DNA from: Branchinecta lynchi
Lineage: Eukaryota; Arthropoda; Branchiopoda; Anostraca; Branchinectidae
Reading direction: 5' to 3'
DNA: 64,000 nt
NCBI GenBank assembly: GCA_023053575.1
Contig: JAKZAP010000001.1
Location: 22,462,533-22,526,532, forward strand
Position numbers and translations under genes: made by a program. Shown one piece after another: positions 34,730 through 47,903 of this stretch. The notes beneath the pieces are model-generated. The model was not told the origin of the DNA and made no database searches. It saw only the letters and a list, made by a program, of their open reading frames with translations. The number at the start of each line of letters is the position of its first letter. Position 1 is the first letter of the stretch.

Positions 34730-35715
34730 TTCTTTGTTCCTATCCTGTGTATTTACTGCGTTATCGAAAGCTCAGTGTAATTTTCCTTTTTCTTGTCTAG
34801 TGCGTTAATAAAAATGTAATCATCATCAACAGTTGCGAATAGGACACTGCTAATAACTCTATTTGAAGAAAAATGTCTGCTATAACCTTTCGGAAAGTCA
34901 CCGTCAATGTAAGCAAAAGTCCTGTATTCTGAGTAGGCTATAACTTACAAGAATACAATTATTTACAGTAAACTCAACAGAAATGTACAGCAATTGATAT
35001 TAGGTCAACCCGGAAAGAGAGGTCAGTGTAAGTCTTTGTCGTGGCGTAAAAATGAGGATTCATGAGAAAGCACTTACTAGGCAAAATGAAGAGGTGATGG
35101 TAATACTCTATATGAGTAAGCCCGAAAATCGCCAGCTAACATCCGAAAGAACAAGAAACGTCACTGCTGTGCACATGGAGATTCTTCATTGTGTGTAAAC
35201 CGACCAACGACGTGTGTTGTCGTGACGGTTCTAGCTTTTCACCGGGCACACGACGATTCGTCATCGGTACGGAGAGTTAGTCTGGATAGCGCTGCCTAAC
35301 GATGGCAGGTGGAGTACAGTGCGGGATGTAGAGGGCAAAACTTATAGTGCGAACACTCGAAAGCATAAGTATTTCCGGCCGGATTTTTTCATTTTAATCA
35401 TAAATTTGTACAAATCTCAAATTTTCCATACGGACTTGACGATGGTTCCGAAAATCCAGACAGGAATTCCAGTCCGGGAGCACCCATCACTGATAGTGTG
35501 TTCCCACCCTTAGGAACTTCAAAGTCCTTGGGTTCGTGTATCGGTTCTGCAGTTTTACGTCCTTCAGGCACTGTTTGAACTGATAACATACGAATGCGAT
35601 CCTGTGTTACATGTTATCACCCTTTTTAAGTGTTATGTTTCGCGAAACATAACAGTTCATTCATAACAAACATGGTTGCGACCTGTAGAGAATATCTGTC
35701 ATGTCTCCTTTCGTT
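34730..35715. other. Intergenic, no supported gene
   Basis: No recognised element, except that 35340-35500 is related to the 3' part of the unidentified frame at 23789-24337. A TGTTATGTTTCGCGAAACATAACA palindrome-like word lies at about 35630. Confidence 0.45.
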
Positions 35716-37047
35716 ATTTTATGGCACTTGCCCTTCGGCCAAGTGCCATATAGCGATCGCAATTTCTGTCCGTCCGTCGGTCTGTCCAGGTTTTGCTAGT
35801 TCGGGCACTTCCACATAAGCTAGGACGATAAAACTTGGCAGGCGTATCAGGGACCCCAAATGATTAAGTTGGAAATAGTCACTTCCCCGATCCGAGCACC
35901 GTGGGGGGAGTGGAGGGAGGGGGAATCCGGAATCTTGAGGTATTTATAACTTTTGAACGGGTGATCGGATCTCGATGAAACTTGATATTTGGAACGACCT
36001 CATGCCTCAGACGACCCACTTAAAATCCGGACCGGATCCGGTGACTTTTGGGGGGAGCTGGAGGGGGCAACCGGAAATCTTGGGAAACGCTTTGAGTGGA
36101 GTGATCGAGATGAAACTTGGTGGGAAGACACCTAGCAAACACTAGATACATCATTGACATAACCGAGCCGATTCGGGCACTGTGGAGGGAGGGGGAATCC
36201 GGAATCTTGAGGTATTTATAACTTTTGAACAGGTGATCGGATCTCGATGGAACTTGATATTAGGAAAGACCTCATGCCTCAGACGACCCACTTAAAATCC
36301 GGACCGGATCCGGTGACTTTTGGGGGGAGCTGGAGGGGGCAACCGGAAATCTTTGGAAACGCTATGAGTGGAGGGATCGAGATGAAACTTGGTGGGAAGA
36401 CACCTAGCAAACACTAGATACATCGTTGACATAACCGAGCCGATTCGGGCACTGTGGGGGGAGTGGAGGGATGGAGAATCCGGAATCTTGAGGTATTTAT
36501 AACTTTTGAACGGGTGATCGGATCTCGATGGAACTTGATATTTGGAAAGATCTCATGCCTCAGACGACCCACTTAAAATCCGGACCGGATCCGGTGACTT
36601 TTGGGGGGAGCTGGAGGAGGCAACCGGAAATCTTGGGAAACGCTATGGGTGGAGGGATCGAGATGAAACTTGGTGGGAAGACACCTAGCAAACACTAGAT
36701 ACATCATTGACATGACCGAGCCGATTCGGGCACTGTCGGGGGAGTTGAGGGAGGGGGAATCCGGAATCTTGTGGTATTTATAACTTTTGAACGGGTGACC
36801 GGATCTCGATGAAACTTGATATTTGGAACGACCTCATGCCTCAGACGATCCACTAAAAATCCGGACCGGATCCGATGACTTTTGGGGGGAGCTGGAGGGG
36901 GTAACCGGAAATCTTGGGAAACGCTATAAGTGGAGGGATCGAGATGAAACTTGGTGGGAAGACACCTAGCAAACACTAGATATATCATTGACATAACCGA
37001 TCCGTGCCTACTCGTAACAAGTGCCAAATGAGCTCGTAGCTCTTGTT
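35716..37047 (+). repeat. Family B element with 281-bp tandem array (copy B4)
   Basis: It starts TATGGCACTTGCCC..GGCCAAGTGCC, then GTCCGTCCGTCGGTCTGTCC and TAAGCTAGGACGATAAAACT. Units repeat at about 35923, 36195, 36477 and 36758 (272-282 bp). It ends CAAGTGCCAAATGAGCTCGT followed by AGCTCTTGTT. There is no conserved protein. Confidence 0.8.
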
Positions 37048-38155
37048 CTCTTCTTGCTTGAAACCGGAATTGGAATTGGAAAACCCGACGAAAAAGCGCA
37101 ACTTCGTTTGTCCGTTATCCACAGATAATCAATTTCATCGAAAATCAAGAAAAATGCCCAATTCTCTTTCGAAAGGCGTAACTTTTCCGAGGTTAGCATC
37201 TTTAACTCTAGAAATGGAGGCCGTTGATGAAATTCAAAACCTCCGCGTCTGGGTGAATTTGGGGTTTTCCTGCAAGCAGCGCTCTCTTCTGTCACCATCC
37301 ATACTACTCATTAAACATTATTGTCCTAAATATCGACCAGTTGGGCAAGAAGAGAAATGAAAATTAAAAAAACATTGAAAACATCGGCAAGGATGAATTT
37401 ATTGCATGCTGATATTTGAAAACCACAGATATTACATTGCTGTGGGTCTAGCCAACCTCTCCCCCGGACATGATCCGCACCACCACCGGCCCCTCTGAAC
37501 CCTCCTTCCGGTACCAAATCCACCTTGTCGAGAAAAACAGGTGCCAACCACCCACCCCCTCTGAAAACAAATATATACGAAATTATACAAATCTTATTAG
37601 AACCTGCAGTCTGGACCGCAAGCAGGATTTTCCCTAGACACGCGAGCTAAATTTAAAGACATGACGGCGTCTCGCTTGCCACTCACCTCTATATATATAT
37701 GACTTTCATAAGAGTATATTTATTTTATTAACACTGTGTGCGGGGGGGGGGGGCTTAGCTGGAGCCCCATTGCTACGGTTATTATATAGCAACTCATTCT
37801 GCACATGGGCGGAAGTTAAGACTCCAGGCATCGCCGAATCGCATCCAGGTTGTGAGCAAACGGGTTATCCGCTCGAGAGTAGCAACTTGAAGGAAATTAA
37901 TGTATGTGCGGTGTTTCCAATTCTTATATGGCACTTTCATGGAAGGTAAAGGTAACTGGCTACTGGTATCACGATATTCAGAGTTGAGTTAGTTTAAAGC
38001 AGAAGTGTCGTATTGTGAGGCCCTCATCTAGTTAGACGTGTATTTCCCCTCACCAGTCGACTCGTTTTTTGTAGGCTTTTACCTCCTCATATCCGAAGTG
38101 CATCGTCCCGGTAAGACTTACACTCCCCTCAAATAACCCATCCTTTCCCCTGACA
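37048..38155. other. Intergenic, no supported gene
   Basis: There are short unrelated open frames on both strands, a TATATATATA run at 37691, and a G12 tract at about 37742. I recognise nothing. Confidence 0.45.
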
Positions 38156-38159
38156 CAGA

Positions 38160-38947
38160 GGGGTTACTAGCCAAAATGTTTGGGGGGGGGGGGGGACGAG
38201 GCATTTACCGACTGGGTGGTAATTTTTACTGACTTTTTCTGCAGAAAAAACGACTGTTTTCAGCAACAAAAATCGACTGATTCTCAGAAAAATTCGCCGA
38301 TTTTCTGAAAAACCGACTATTTTGACGAAAATCGACCAATTTTCAGAAAAGAGACTGTTTTCATGAAAAAAATCAACCGCTTTGAAGAAAAATCGCGGCG
38401 CTTCGCGCCGACTCGGTTATTTTTTACCGACTGGCCGACAGCTTTGGGGGGGGGGCGTCCCCCCACCTCCCCCCCAGTCGTGACGCACAGTAGTACCTAC
38501 TTGCTCCCCTCCCCTCACTCCCCTTAAAACGGATCCATGTAAGTGACGATTTTTATTTTCTCTTCAGGAATCCTCCCAAATGACAAGGAACATGTCCCTG
38601 CAACTCGTGAACATTTAATCCTTTAATTCATCTATCTCGGGCACATATCAGAATTTTCATATGACCTTACATCAGAGGCATTACAAGACAAAATGTTTTA
38701 TTCGTTTTTTTTTTGTGGGGGGGGGGGGGAGGGGGATAAAAGATGTTATCGACTGGTTTGTCATTCAGAAACTACATTTTCAAGAAAAACAACTCTTTTG
38801 AAAAAACAACTGTTTTCAAGATAAAATCAACTGCTTTTACGAAAAACCGCGACACTTCGCACCGACTCTACCGACTGGACGCTAAGTGCCAACAAAATTG
38901 GATGGGGGGGGGGGCGTCCTCCCCCCTCCCTATACGTGACGCCCCTG
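38160..38947. mobile_element. Two family C hAT-like MITEs in close succession
   Basis: One copy spans about 38157-38487 (AGGGGTTACTAGCC ... CAGTCGTGACGC). A shorter one spans 38670-38947 (CAGAGGCATTACAAGAC ... GTGACGCCCCTG). Both share TTGACGAAAA, AAACGACTGTTTTCA and CTTCGC..CCGACT words with the copy at 1973. Target duplications are not clear. Confidence 0.6.
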
Positions 38948-39399
38948 GCTCGCAGCACATGCAAATCATCCTTTTCATCATCACAAACTTGGCACTTGGC
39001 AGAGCCTGATAAAAGAAGTCAGCATGCTCTTGCTGTGTAATTGTTTTTCAAATAGTATTCCTTGATTTCACTTATTATTATTATTATGTTAATATACCCT
39101 CTAAAATTCGCAAAGCCTTTTGCCTTCTCATACGTTTTCGGGGTATCTAACTTCCGACGTTCTCGTCATCCCAGTTATTTTCTCCTTCTCGTTTCTAACA
39201 AATGCTCATTTAGCAACTGTTTATACCAAATCATATCAATTCGACGACACAATTCTCCTAATCCTTCTAATTACCGCCACTTGCCTTAGCTTCCACCTAT
39301 CGTATTTCATGTGTGGTCTCCTTTATTTAGCATTGTGCCGATCGCGTAATTGTTTCAAAATTCTCCGCTACGTCATCACCGGCGCTCGAGTCAATCCTA

Positions 39400-39660
39400 A
39401 GCTCTCAGCGGCCATCTTATGTCAACTGACAATTGAGAGTTGGCAAGAAATGATTGATTTATTTGTTATAGAGTGTTTACCTAACAGACATGGACGTTGA
39501 TTCGAGAATTACTTATTTAAATTATTAGTGCAAAACTAAGTGATTATTGTTGTAGTGTCAGAAGGTGAGTTCCAAGTGAGATTTGAAGGATTTTTGTTAG
39601 CCGACGGGCCAGTCATCATCCCATCTGCGCGCGCTCAATCTGTTTGCTCCTTTGTAAAGG
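39400..39660 (+). promoter_or_regulatory. Possible promoter and 5' non-coding exon of the KAT6-like gene
   Basis: GCGGCCATCTTATG at about 39409 resembles a YY1-type initiator. Two good donors follow, AAG|GTGAGT at 39564/39565 and AAAG|GTGAGT at 39659/39660. The first KAT6 coding exon begins with an acceptor at 42689-42690 and needs an upstream exon. The link is inference only. Confidence 0.25.
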
Positions 39661-40538
39661 TGAGTCTGTTTACAAAGACAGTTGTGGCAATTTGTAATTT
39701 ATGTTGAATAGTGACTATTGCAAAGATATAGTTAGAATTTGTGCTGGTTTATTTGCTTGTGACATAAAAAGGATTTCAAGGAGAAGCCCCCACGCCGACG
39801 GCACCTTGACGGTATTTGAAAGAACTCGATTACTTTATTTTTTCTGTCTCGTAAGTATACCTCAGTTAATCTTTACTTTGAGATCTTCAATCTTTAAAAG
39901 CTTGGCTGCTTTGTCAGGCAAGTTTAGGCTGCCTCGACTCTTGCAATTTATTTTTCCTTTTTCTTACCTCACCCCTCCCGACGGCCAACTTCCCGACGGA
40001 TCATTATAAAATTAGCTTATTTGTTCACTCATTTTCAACAGTACCACGAATGTCCTAATATCTTGACCTGTTTTAACCTTAGGAGATTCTAGAAGCCTAT
40101 ATTCCCGTCCCCTGATGGTAGGCCAGGAACTTCGTCGAAAGTGAGGAGTATCGATTATTAAACTTTCAGCGGTCGGCCGGAGAAACTTCGTAGTGTAAGA
40201 AAAATGTTTAGGGGGCAAAAAGTCCAAACGCTTTTTGATTGATTAAGTCATCATTATAGGAGTTCAATTTTCAGCTCATTGCGTCGTCACTCGTCATTTC
40301 GCTGGCTGTAACGACGCATGCTTGTTGTGAGCTCGTCTAGCCTGGAGGGTCTTTGCTTCGCACCTGGCATTGACGTGTTGCTCCCGAGTTCCGACAATGA
40401 TATAGTATTTGAGAATAATAAAGATTGGTAATTGAATGATATGATAATATGTGAGAAACTGAAAGATGTTGTTCTGGTTCTCAGTGCCTGACCAATAAGG
40501 CTGATGAAAATAAGTAAGTAAACTTTATTGCCCATCAG

Positions 40539-40719
40539 CAGGCCCGTATTCAGGAATTTATTTCGGGGGGGAGGAGGGGGGGGGGGGGTATTGCTTGCTG
40601 GCCGGACAAAAAAGTACAATAAAACACATAGGTCAGAGGGAAAAGCCTATAAAAATGATTATTTTTGTATGTTTCGGTGGGGGGTCAACCCCCTACCCCC
40701 CCCCCTGGATACGGCCTTG
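40539..40719. mobile_element. Small hAT MITE (family H, copy 2), exact 8-bp TSD
   Basis: CCCATCAG flanks it exactly (40531-40538 and 40720-40727). The ends are CAGGCCCGTATTCAGG and CCTGGATACGGCCTTG. The 181-bp body matches copy 1, including AAAGCCTATAAAAATGATTA and the flanking G and C tracts. Confidence 0.88.
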
Positions 40720-40729
40720 CCCATCAGTC

Positions 40730-41776
40730 TTCCGAAGAAGAACGATGAAAACAGTGCAGAAAAAGAAAACACAATGAAACTTAAATTGATACACTCTCAA
40801 CTAAAAGTAATAAAATACTTCCGGAGACAATCGTAACCTGGTTTGTCATCTTATTTAACTGAGCCTCGGCTTCACGGAGGGACTCTCCGATAGCCTACCA
40901 TACTTCGTACAAAGGCCGGACTTGCGCTTTCAGCTAGGTAGTAATATCCTTCTAAAAGCTGCAAACCAAGCGCAAAAGACTGCACGGAGAGAAGAGGCTA
41001 AATTGCAGTATTTTTCTTGACTTTCCCGATTGTCCGCGAGATGCCGATGGTGTTAACTTTTTGTGAAAACTGAATGGTTGCCACTCCTGATTGTATTTCC
41101 GGTCAGTTAAACGACCCGGGTATATACACAACAAGTTTTATTGAAGAACTCGTCACTAAATTCTTCCGGCATGCTCATCTTTGGAGGGGTCAGCTATGCA
41201 AATCCCGATTGGTATTTTTGTTCGTATTTGCGAAGTCTAATTAAGCTCTGCTAATAACTGACGAGGGGTTACCACTCCCCTTGGGCCGGCCATAGATTAG
41301 GCGATTCATCTCTAAATATGAAGGTTTTAATATTCTATATAGGATGAACGGTTCCGGTTGGTGACAGCCGGTGCCTGCACCGGGGTATACCGAAAGTGAG
41401 AGTGGACAAACCCTCGATAACTGATCATAAACTTATTTGTTTCTTTGACATGGTCATATTGTAGAGTGACCGCGATGTGCACTGACCCTCTTCGGGGATA
41501 TGTTTTGTCTGCAAAGTGGGTTTCAAAAGGCAAAATGCTAAGCAATTCCTTTACTTTAAGGTAATGTATATTTGAAAAGTACTTTAAATTTACCAAAAAC
41601 AGTGATTATATTTTGAGGCTATGTGATAAATCGGGGATTGGGATATGGGGTCCCAAAATTAATCTTTGCCCCCCCCCCCCAAGTTTTACTGAAAAGGTGC
41701 CACTGAAATACATATGTTGTATTGCATATCTCCCCCATCCCTTCACCACCCACCGATTTACGCCGCAGCCTATTTC
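40730..41776. other. Intergenic, no supported gene
   Basis: Mixed sequence upstream of the KAT6-like coding start. A C10-11 run lies at about 41670. No repeat borders or coding exons were recognised. Confidence 0.45.
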
Positions 41777-42075
41777 GAGCGTGTTCCACCCTACTTACCC
41801 TGGTTACTACGCATGAGTCGCCTGACGTCACGACTTCAAGGCTGGAACACATTTTTCTATTTTCAGCAAAATATTATGCCACGGATTAATCCGGCCAATC
41901 ACATTACAGAGATTCGTAGTTACCACGCTTGCTACGCTCCTGAGCATGGTAACCAAGTATTTACTCTTAGTTACTATTTGGAGAAGGTTGGAACGGACAG
42001 CGTAGTATCTTTTTATAAGGCTGGAACGAAAGTAGTTACTAATAATTACTATGGTTAGAAGGGCGGAATACGCTC
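41777..42075 (-). mobile_element. Harbinger-like MITE (family D, copy 3)
   Basis: It begins GAGCGTGTTCCACCCTACTT and ends GGGCGGAATACGCTC, in reverse orientation to copy 4. Internal palindromic AGTTACTA words and GGTTGGAACGGACAGCGTAG match the family. Confidence 0.7.
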
Positions 42076-42704
42076 TTCGTTGTCCTTTCCATTTGTGCCC
42101 GCATTGAAATCCGATGACCTGAATAAAATTATTTGTAACGTTGTTAAAGTCGATGTTAAAGTACACCTCGCGCTATTTACTGTTTAAGTTCCAGTTTTCA
42201 AAACTGCTTGAATAGCCTACTGTGAAACTAGGCTCTGCTTTTAACAAATTTTCCACAGCTTTGGCTATATTATGCCTTTTCCCAGGTCCATTGACTTCTT
42301 GCACAAAGTCGGTAAAGTTCAGATAACCGGTTTCACGCAACAATCGCATGATACACTAATACTGGTTGGGCGCAATATGCGCATGGAAAATCGTGAATCG
42401 TGGAATTAGTGAGGCATCGTTAGCAGGCTTAGAATGTAGTCTGAAGTTTCGATCCGCGGGCTTAAGGATAATAAATCAAGTAGGATGTATTGGTATTGTA
42501 GACACGCCTGGTCCTTTAACATACAGTCTGAAATAGAACAGAAGAAGGCATCTACTGACCTAATAAACCCATTAGTTGACCAATTACCAGTTTGCGATCA
42601 ACTTTTCCTAAATAAGCTTGACTTAGTTGACTTGTAGAAGCTCAACTCGCGCTCCCATAGTCTATACCTAATATTTTTTATTTTTTTTAGGATACCTAGC
42701 CAAA

Positions 42705-42998
42705 ATGAAGGAAGACACCGAGACATGGTTTGAGTGGCTCCTGGAGGCCATCTCAAAAATCAAACATCAAAAGCAGAGGCCCTCTGTTGAACGCATTTCA
42801 CATGCCGTCCGTACGGTACACGGCCGGAATAACAGCGGAATCCAGTTCGCCGATGCCGCTATTGCGGAGAAACTGGAGGAAGCCGTTAAGTCCGGCATTT
42901 TGGTGAAAATTATGAATAAAGGGAGCGTCTCTTATCAGGCCATTAAAGAACTGAAGAAGAGACATTCTGTTTTGGACGAATCTACGGATCTCTGCAAG
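42705..42998 (+). CDS. kat6: KAT6-like histone acetyltransferase, exon 1 (winged helix 1)
   Basis: The exon starts after acceptor TTTTTTTTAG (42689-42690), has 14 nt of 5' UTR, and ATG at 42705. Ninety-eight codons end at donor AAG|GTAGGA in phase 0. The product begins with TWFEWLLEAISKIKHQKQRP, closely matching the first N-terminal winged helix of KAT6A/KAT6B (MOZ/MORF), a domain also seen in SAMD1. In KAT6 proteins it binds unmethylated CpG DNA and helps recruit the MYST acetyltransferase complex. The SVERISHAV and GSVSYQ segments complete the fold. The MYST catalytic domain is not in the window, so naming rests on this domain and the next exon. KAT6A and KAT6B cannot be told apart; invertebrates usually have one KAT6. 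Confidence 0.85.
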
Positions 42999-43474
42999 GT
43001 AGGATTTGTTCGAATCAATAAATTAGTCAGTGAGTAATTTGTTATCCCGGTGGTCAGACTGGTCACATCCGGCAGTTCGCCTTACCTTCAGCGTTCCAAG
43101 CGGATTAGTGTTTGTCCGCCCTCGCCTTATTATCAGCATCCATGTCAGATACCAGAATCATCACGGAATCATCTTTTAGGTTTCCTGGTTTTGCTAGGTT
43201 CATGCGTAGCTATGACAAAGTGAGAAAAAGATTTCCGAGAACCAGACCAGGGGAGGGACTTGTGGATGACAATGAACAACACTTCATGGGTCCTTGGTAT
43301 CATCCCCGCCTGCAGAGCCCGGACATAGAGATCCAGGGCCCTAGGCAGTTACCACTTTCTGATAGTTTAGCAAAGCAAACTTTACTGTTATTGTAACGTA
43401 GGCTACTTTGACTTGAGAAAACAGACAGGCAGACTTAGAAATGAATTAGACAAGGAGCAATTATATTTTTTTTT

Positions 43475-43530
43475 ACACATTAAGTAAGTAACCCATTTTT
43501 GAAAAAGCGGAGTAAATGAAAGAAAATAAA
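43475..43530 (-). repeat. LINE/SINE 3' tail (minus)
   Basis: The reverse complement reads TTTACTCCGC, then TTTTTCAAAAATGGGTTACT and TACTTA. The same 3' end occurs on the plus strand at 53925-54006 with a longer (CTTA)n tail. Confidence 0.5.
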
Positions 43531-44179
43531 TAAAACACATAAACACACAGAAAAAGACACTTAATTTTCAATCTTTGGCCAGGAAGCAGTAGATAACGTC
43601 GTGCGCTGGTTGTCCATAATTTTTTACAGCAACGAGGAAACATCCAAAACGGTAACACTTGCATCTTGAATTTTGAACTTCTCCGTCGATGTTTGGTTGT
43701 GACGTAATGTCGACACGTGGAGCATTATAATGTTGCATTTACCACTTCGGCCCGTGGCCTAGGACTTGGGTCCCGTGCAGCTGCTTAGTTTACGTAGGCA
43801 AAAGTTAACCACTGCCCACCTCGTTGGAACGTTCTGATATTTTAATTCTTCGGTTCGGTCCATAATCGGTTGTCAAATACCGACCGTAATTTTTAAGTTG
43901 TCACCTTGCCTTGTCACGGATGTGACCTAAATCTCCCCAAAAAATTACTGGGAAAAGTATAATCTAGATGCTAAGCGCTACTGCACTCAGTTTAAAAATA
44001 AAGAGGACTGACAGTAGTCCCCAAGGACCATTTTTTAGTGGTTTGGAATAATAGTTACCTGATCCTTGAGGGCTGTCATGAAGTAAAATCAAGAAAGTGA
44101 ATTTTTAAAAAGGGGTTTAGCTGATTAAAACGTTTGGTGTTATAAGTATTGTCAAGTGCACATTACTTTTTGTTCCTGT

Positions 44180-45148
44180 TTTTTGGGATCCCAAAGGTAA
44201 GTGGAGGGATCCTATGACATCATAAAGTTGTCCGTCTGTTAGCACGATAACTCTCGAAGGGAATGAGATATTTTGATGAAACTTGGTGTGAAGAATCTTT
44301 GGGTCAAGGGTAAGATCAAGTTCGTAGATGGGTTCTGTCGCCCTACATTTAGGGGTGGTGGAGGGGTCCAGATTGAGGTGCAAACAAAATATTTTTAAAC
44401 AGCTAATGTGATAGTCGATTATGGGGTAAGAAGCCATGCTGAACACGAATATGCAAAACATTTTCTCGTCCGACAAGTAGTTCGCTCGGAATCCAGCAAA
44501 ACCCCGAAAGTTTGTTACAAGTAAAAGTTTCATTTGAAGTTGATTAAATGTTCGATTTAGAGGTAAGAAGACATGCTAAACACGATGGTGGAAACCATTT
44601 TCTCGCCGGACGAGTAGTTTGTTCGGAATCCGGCAAAACACGGAAAGCTGGTTAAAAGTAAAGTTTGATTTGAAGTTGATTAAATGTTCGATTTAGGGGT
44701 AAGTAGACATGCTGAACACTTACATGAAAAGTATTTTCGACAAAATTGTTAAAAGTAATAAGTTTTATTTGAAGTTGATTAGATGACAGATTTAGGGGTA
44801 AGAAGAGACGAGGAGTCTGTCTATGGCAATCATTTTTTTCCCGGACATATATTCATCCGGAATCCTGTTGTAACCGTTTTTTTTTAGAAGCTAAAGTTTT
44901 ATTTGAAGGTGAGCTCCATTCTGAATTTTTTTTTTGCTGGACAAGTAGTTCGCTCGGAATTTGGCCGAAACCGGAAATTTGGCAGAAGTAAAGCAGGAAG
45001 TTTCGGTCAGTATCGTCAAAATAGATATGGCTTCTGGGGTATATCTGACCTTGGTTTTCTCTAATGATTAGCCTGGCGAAGACAAGACCCAATTGTCTGG
45101 ATCAAATATTAGATTTTTGGGATCCCACCGAAACTTTAGGTATTGTTT
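44180..45148 (-). repeat. Family A element (copy A6, reverse)
   Basis: It begins TTTTTTGGGATCCCAAAGG with GTCCGTCTGTTAGCACG and ends GATCCCACCGAAACTTTAGG. It has five diverged internal units with CCCGGACAAGTAGTTCG-like cores. Confidence 0.7.
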
Positions 45149-45488
45149 GTTTGGCCAATACACGGTATTTTTTCCGTTAGCTGAGCTTAAGAGGGCATCA
45201 AAGTACTCTGTGTCTGCTTAAAACTAACCCCTCTCGGCATTTCATGAGACCAGCAACGTTTTCCTTCCACGAAAGTGCAATAGAGTTCCTTCAGTTCCTT
45301 CAGGTGGCTACACAGAAGTGGATAACTCCGTAGCCCATACCTGGTTGCGATTCAGCGTCGCCGGGATTCTTAAATTCCTTCCATGAGCATAAAGAATCAT
45401 CACTGAATGTTAGCAATGTAAAATCTGTCGGTTGTAACTCAGCGTGTAATAAGTTCATTTTTGTGAATATTTTCAGTGTCATCTTTCG

Positions 45489-47682
45489 TTTTTATGGCAC
45501 TTGCCCTTCGGCCAAGTGCCATATAGCGATCGCAATTTCTGTCCGTCCGTCGGTCTGTCGGTCTGTCCAGGTTTTGCTAGTTCGGGCACTTCCACATAAG
45601 CTAGGATGATAAAACTTGGCAGGCATATCAGGGACCCCAAATGATTAAGTTGGAAAGAGTCACTTCCCCGATCCGAGCACCGTGGGGGGAGTGGAGGGAG
45701 GGGGAATCCGGAATCTTGAGGTATTTTTAACTTTTGAACGGGTGATCGGATCTCGATGAAACTTGATATTTGGAACGACCTCATGCCTCAGACGACCCAC
45801 TTAAAATCCGGACCGGATCCGGTGACTTTTGGGGGGAGCTGGAGGGGGCAACCGGAAATCTTGGGAAACGCTATGAGTGGAGGGATCGAGATGAAACTTG
45901 GTGGGAAGACACCTAGCAAACACTATATACATCGTTGACATAACCGAGCCGATTCGGGCACTGTGGGGGGAAGTGGAGGGAGGGGGAATCCGGAATCTTG
46001 AGGTATTTATAACTTTTGAACGGGTGATCGGATCTCGATGGAACTTGATATTTGGAAAGACCTCATGCCTCAGACGACCTACTTAAAATCCGTACCGGAT
46101 CCGGTGACTTTTGGGGGGAGCTGGAGGGGGCAACCGGAAATCTTGGGAAACGCTATGAGTGGATGGATCGAGATGAAACTTGGTTGGAAGACACCTAGCA
46201 AACACTAGATACATCATTGACATAACCGAGCCGATTCGGGTACTGTGGGGGGAGTAGAGGGAGGGGGAATCCGGAATCTTGAGGTATTTATAACTTTTGA
46301 ACGGGTGATCGGATCTCGATGGAACTTGATATTTGGAAAGACCTCATGCCTCAGACGACCTACTTTTAAAATCCGGACCGGATCCGGTGACTTTTGGGGG
46401 GAGCTGGAGGGGGCAACCGGAAATCTTGGGAAACGCTATGAGTGGAGGGATCGAGATGAAACTTGGTGGGAAGACACCTAGCAAACACTAGATACATCAT
46501 TGACATAACCTAGTCGATTCGGGTACTGTGGGGGGAGTAGAGGGAGGGGGAATCCGGAATCTTGAGGTATTTATAACCTTTGAACGGGTGATCGGATCTC
46601 GATGGAACTTGATATTTGGAAAGACCTCATGCCTCAGACGACCCACTTAAAATCTGGACCGGATCCGGTGACTTTTGGGGGGAGCTGGAGGGGGCAACCG
46701 GAAATCTTGGGAAACGCTATGAGTGGAGGGATCGAGATGAAACTTGGTGGGAAGACACCTAGCAAACACTAGATACACCGTTGACATAACCGAGCCGATT
46801 CGGGCACTGTGGGGGGAGTAGAGGGAGGGGGAATCCGGAATCTTGAGGTATTTATAACTTTTGAACGGGGGATCGGATCTCGATGGAACTTGATATTTGG
46901 AAAGACCTCATCCCTCAGACGACCCACTTAAAATCTGGACCGGATCCGGTGACTTTTGGGGGGAGCTGGAGGGGGCAACCGGAAATCTTGGGAAACGCTA
47001 TGAGTGGAGGGATCGAGATGAAACTTGGTGGGAAGACACCTAGCAAACACTAGATACATCATTGACATAACCGAGCCGATTCGGGTACTGTGGGGGAGTA
47101 GAGGGAGGGGGAATCCGGAATCTTGAGGTATCTATAACTTTTGAACGGGTGATCGGATCTCGATGGAACTTGATATTTGGAAAGACCTCATCCCTCAGAC
47201 GACCCACTTAAAATCTGGACCGGATCCGGTGACTTTTGGGGGGAGCTGGAGGGGGCAACCGGAAATCTTTGGAAACGCTATGAGTGGAGGGATCGAGATG
47301 AAGCTTGGTGGGAAGACACCTAGCAAACACTAGATACATCATTGACATAACCGAGCCGATTCGGGCACTGTCGGGGGAGTGGAGGGAGGGGGAATCCGGA
47401 ATCTTGAGGTATTTATAACTTTTGAACGGGTGACCGGATCTCGATGAAACTTGATATTTGGAAAGACCTCATGCCTCAGACGACCCATTTAAAATCCGGA
47501 CCGGATCCGGTGAATTTTGGGGGGAGCTGGAGGGGAGAACCGGAAATATTGGAAAACGCTATGAGTGGAGGGATCGAGATGAAACTTGGTGGGAAGACAC
47601 CTAGCAAACACTAGATATATCATTGACATAACCGAGCCGTGCCTACTCGTAACAAGTGCCATATGAGCTCGTAGCTCTTGTT
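45489..47682 (+). repeat. Family B element with seven-unit 281-bp array (copy B5)
   Basis: It starts with the hairpin GGCACTTG..CAAGTGCC, then GTCCGTCCGTCGGTCTGTCG. Units containing AATCCGGAATCTTGAGGTAT begin at about 45705, 45986, 46268, 46551, 46832, 47112 and 47393, a strikingly constant 280-283 bp. Neighbouring units look highly similar. It ends CAAGTGCCATATGAGCTCGT then AGCTCTTGTT. Open frames span unit boundaries and have no family. Confidence 0.85.
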
Positions 47683-47903
47683 ATTGCTAGTTTTGCTCGA
47701 AATTGATTGCTCTGTAGGAAAGGAATGTTTCATGCCTGGAATCTTGATATTGATAGCTACCCATACGAGATGGTCGGTCTGTATCAAGTAGAAGCGTCTT
47801 GCCTACGATACTAAGTAGCTCTGCTTCCGTAGGAGTGTCCGTAACATTTCTATCCATTCTTATTCCTGAGATTCTGCATTTGATAGCTGTGTTTTAACCG
47901 ATT

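Noticed and set aside
37326..37547. Gly-rich 73-codon minus-strand frame
   Set aside because: No family resemblance, no splice borders, and low complexity.
43112..43396. 94-codon plus-strand frame after KAT6 exon 1
   Set aside because: It has no homology and lies in the intron; no acceptor or donor joins it to the KAT6 frame.
45756..46481. Several 60-78-codon frames in the 281-bp array
   Set aside because: They are the same repeat read repeatedly, with no start or length conserved between units.
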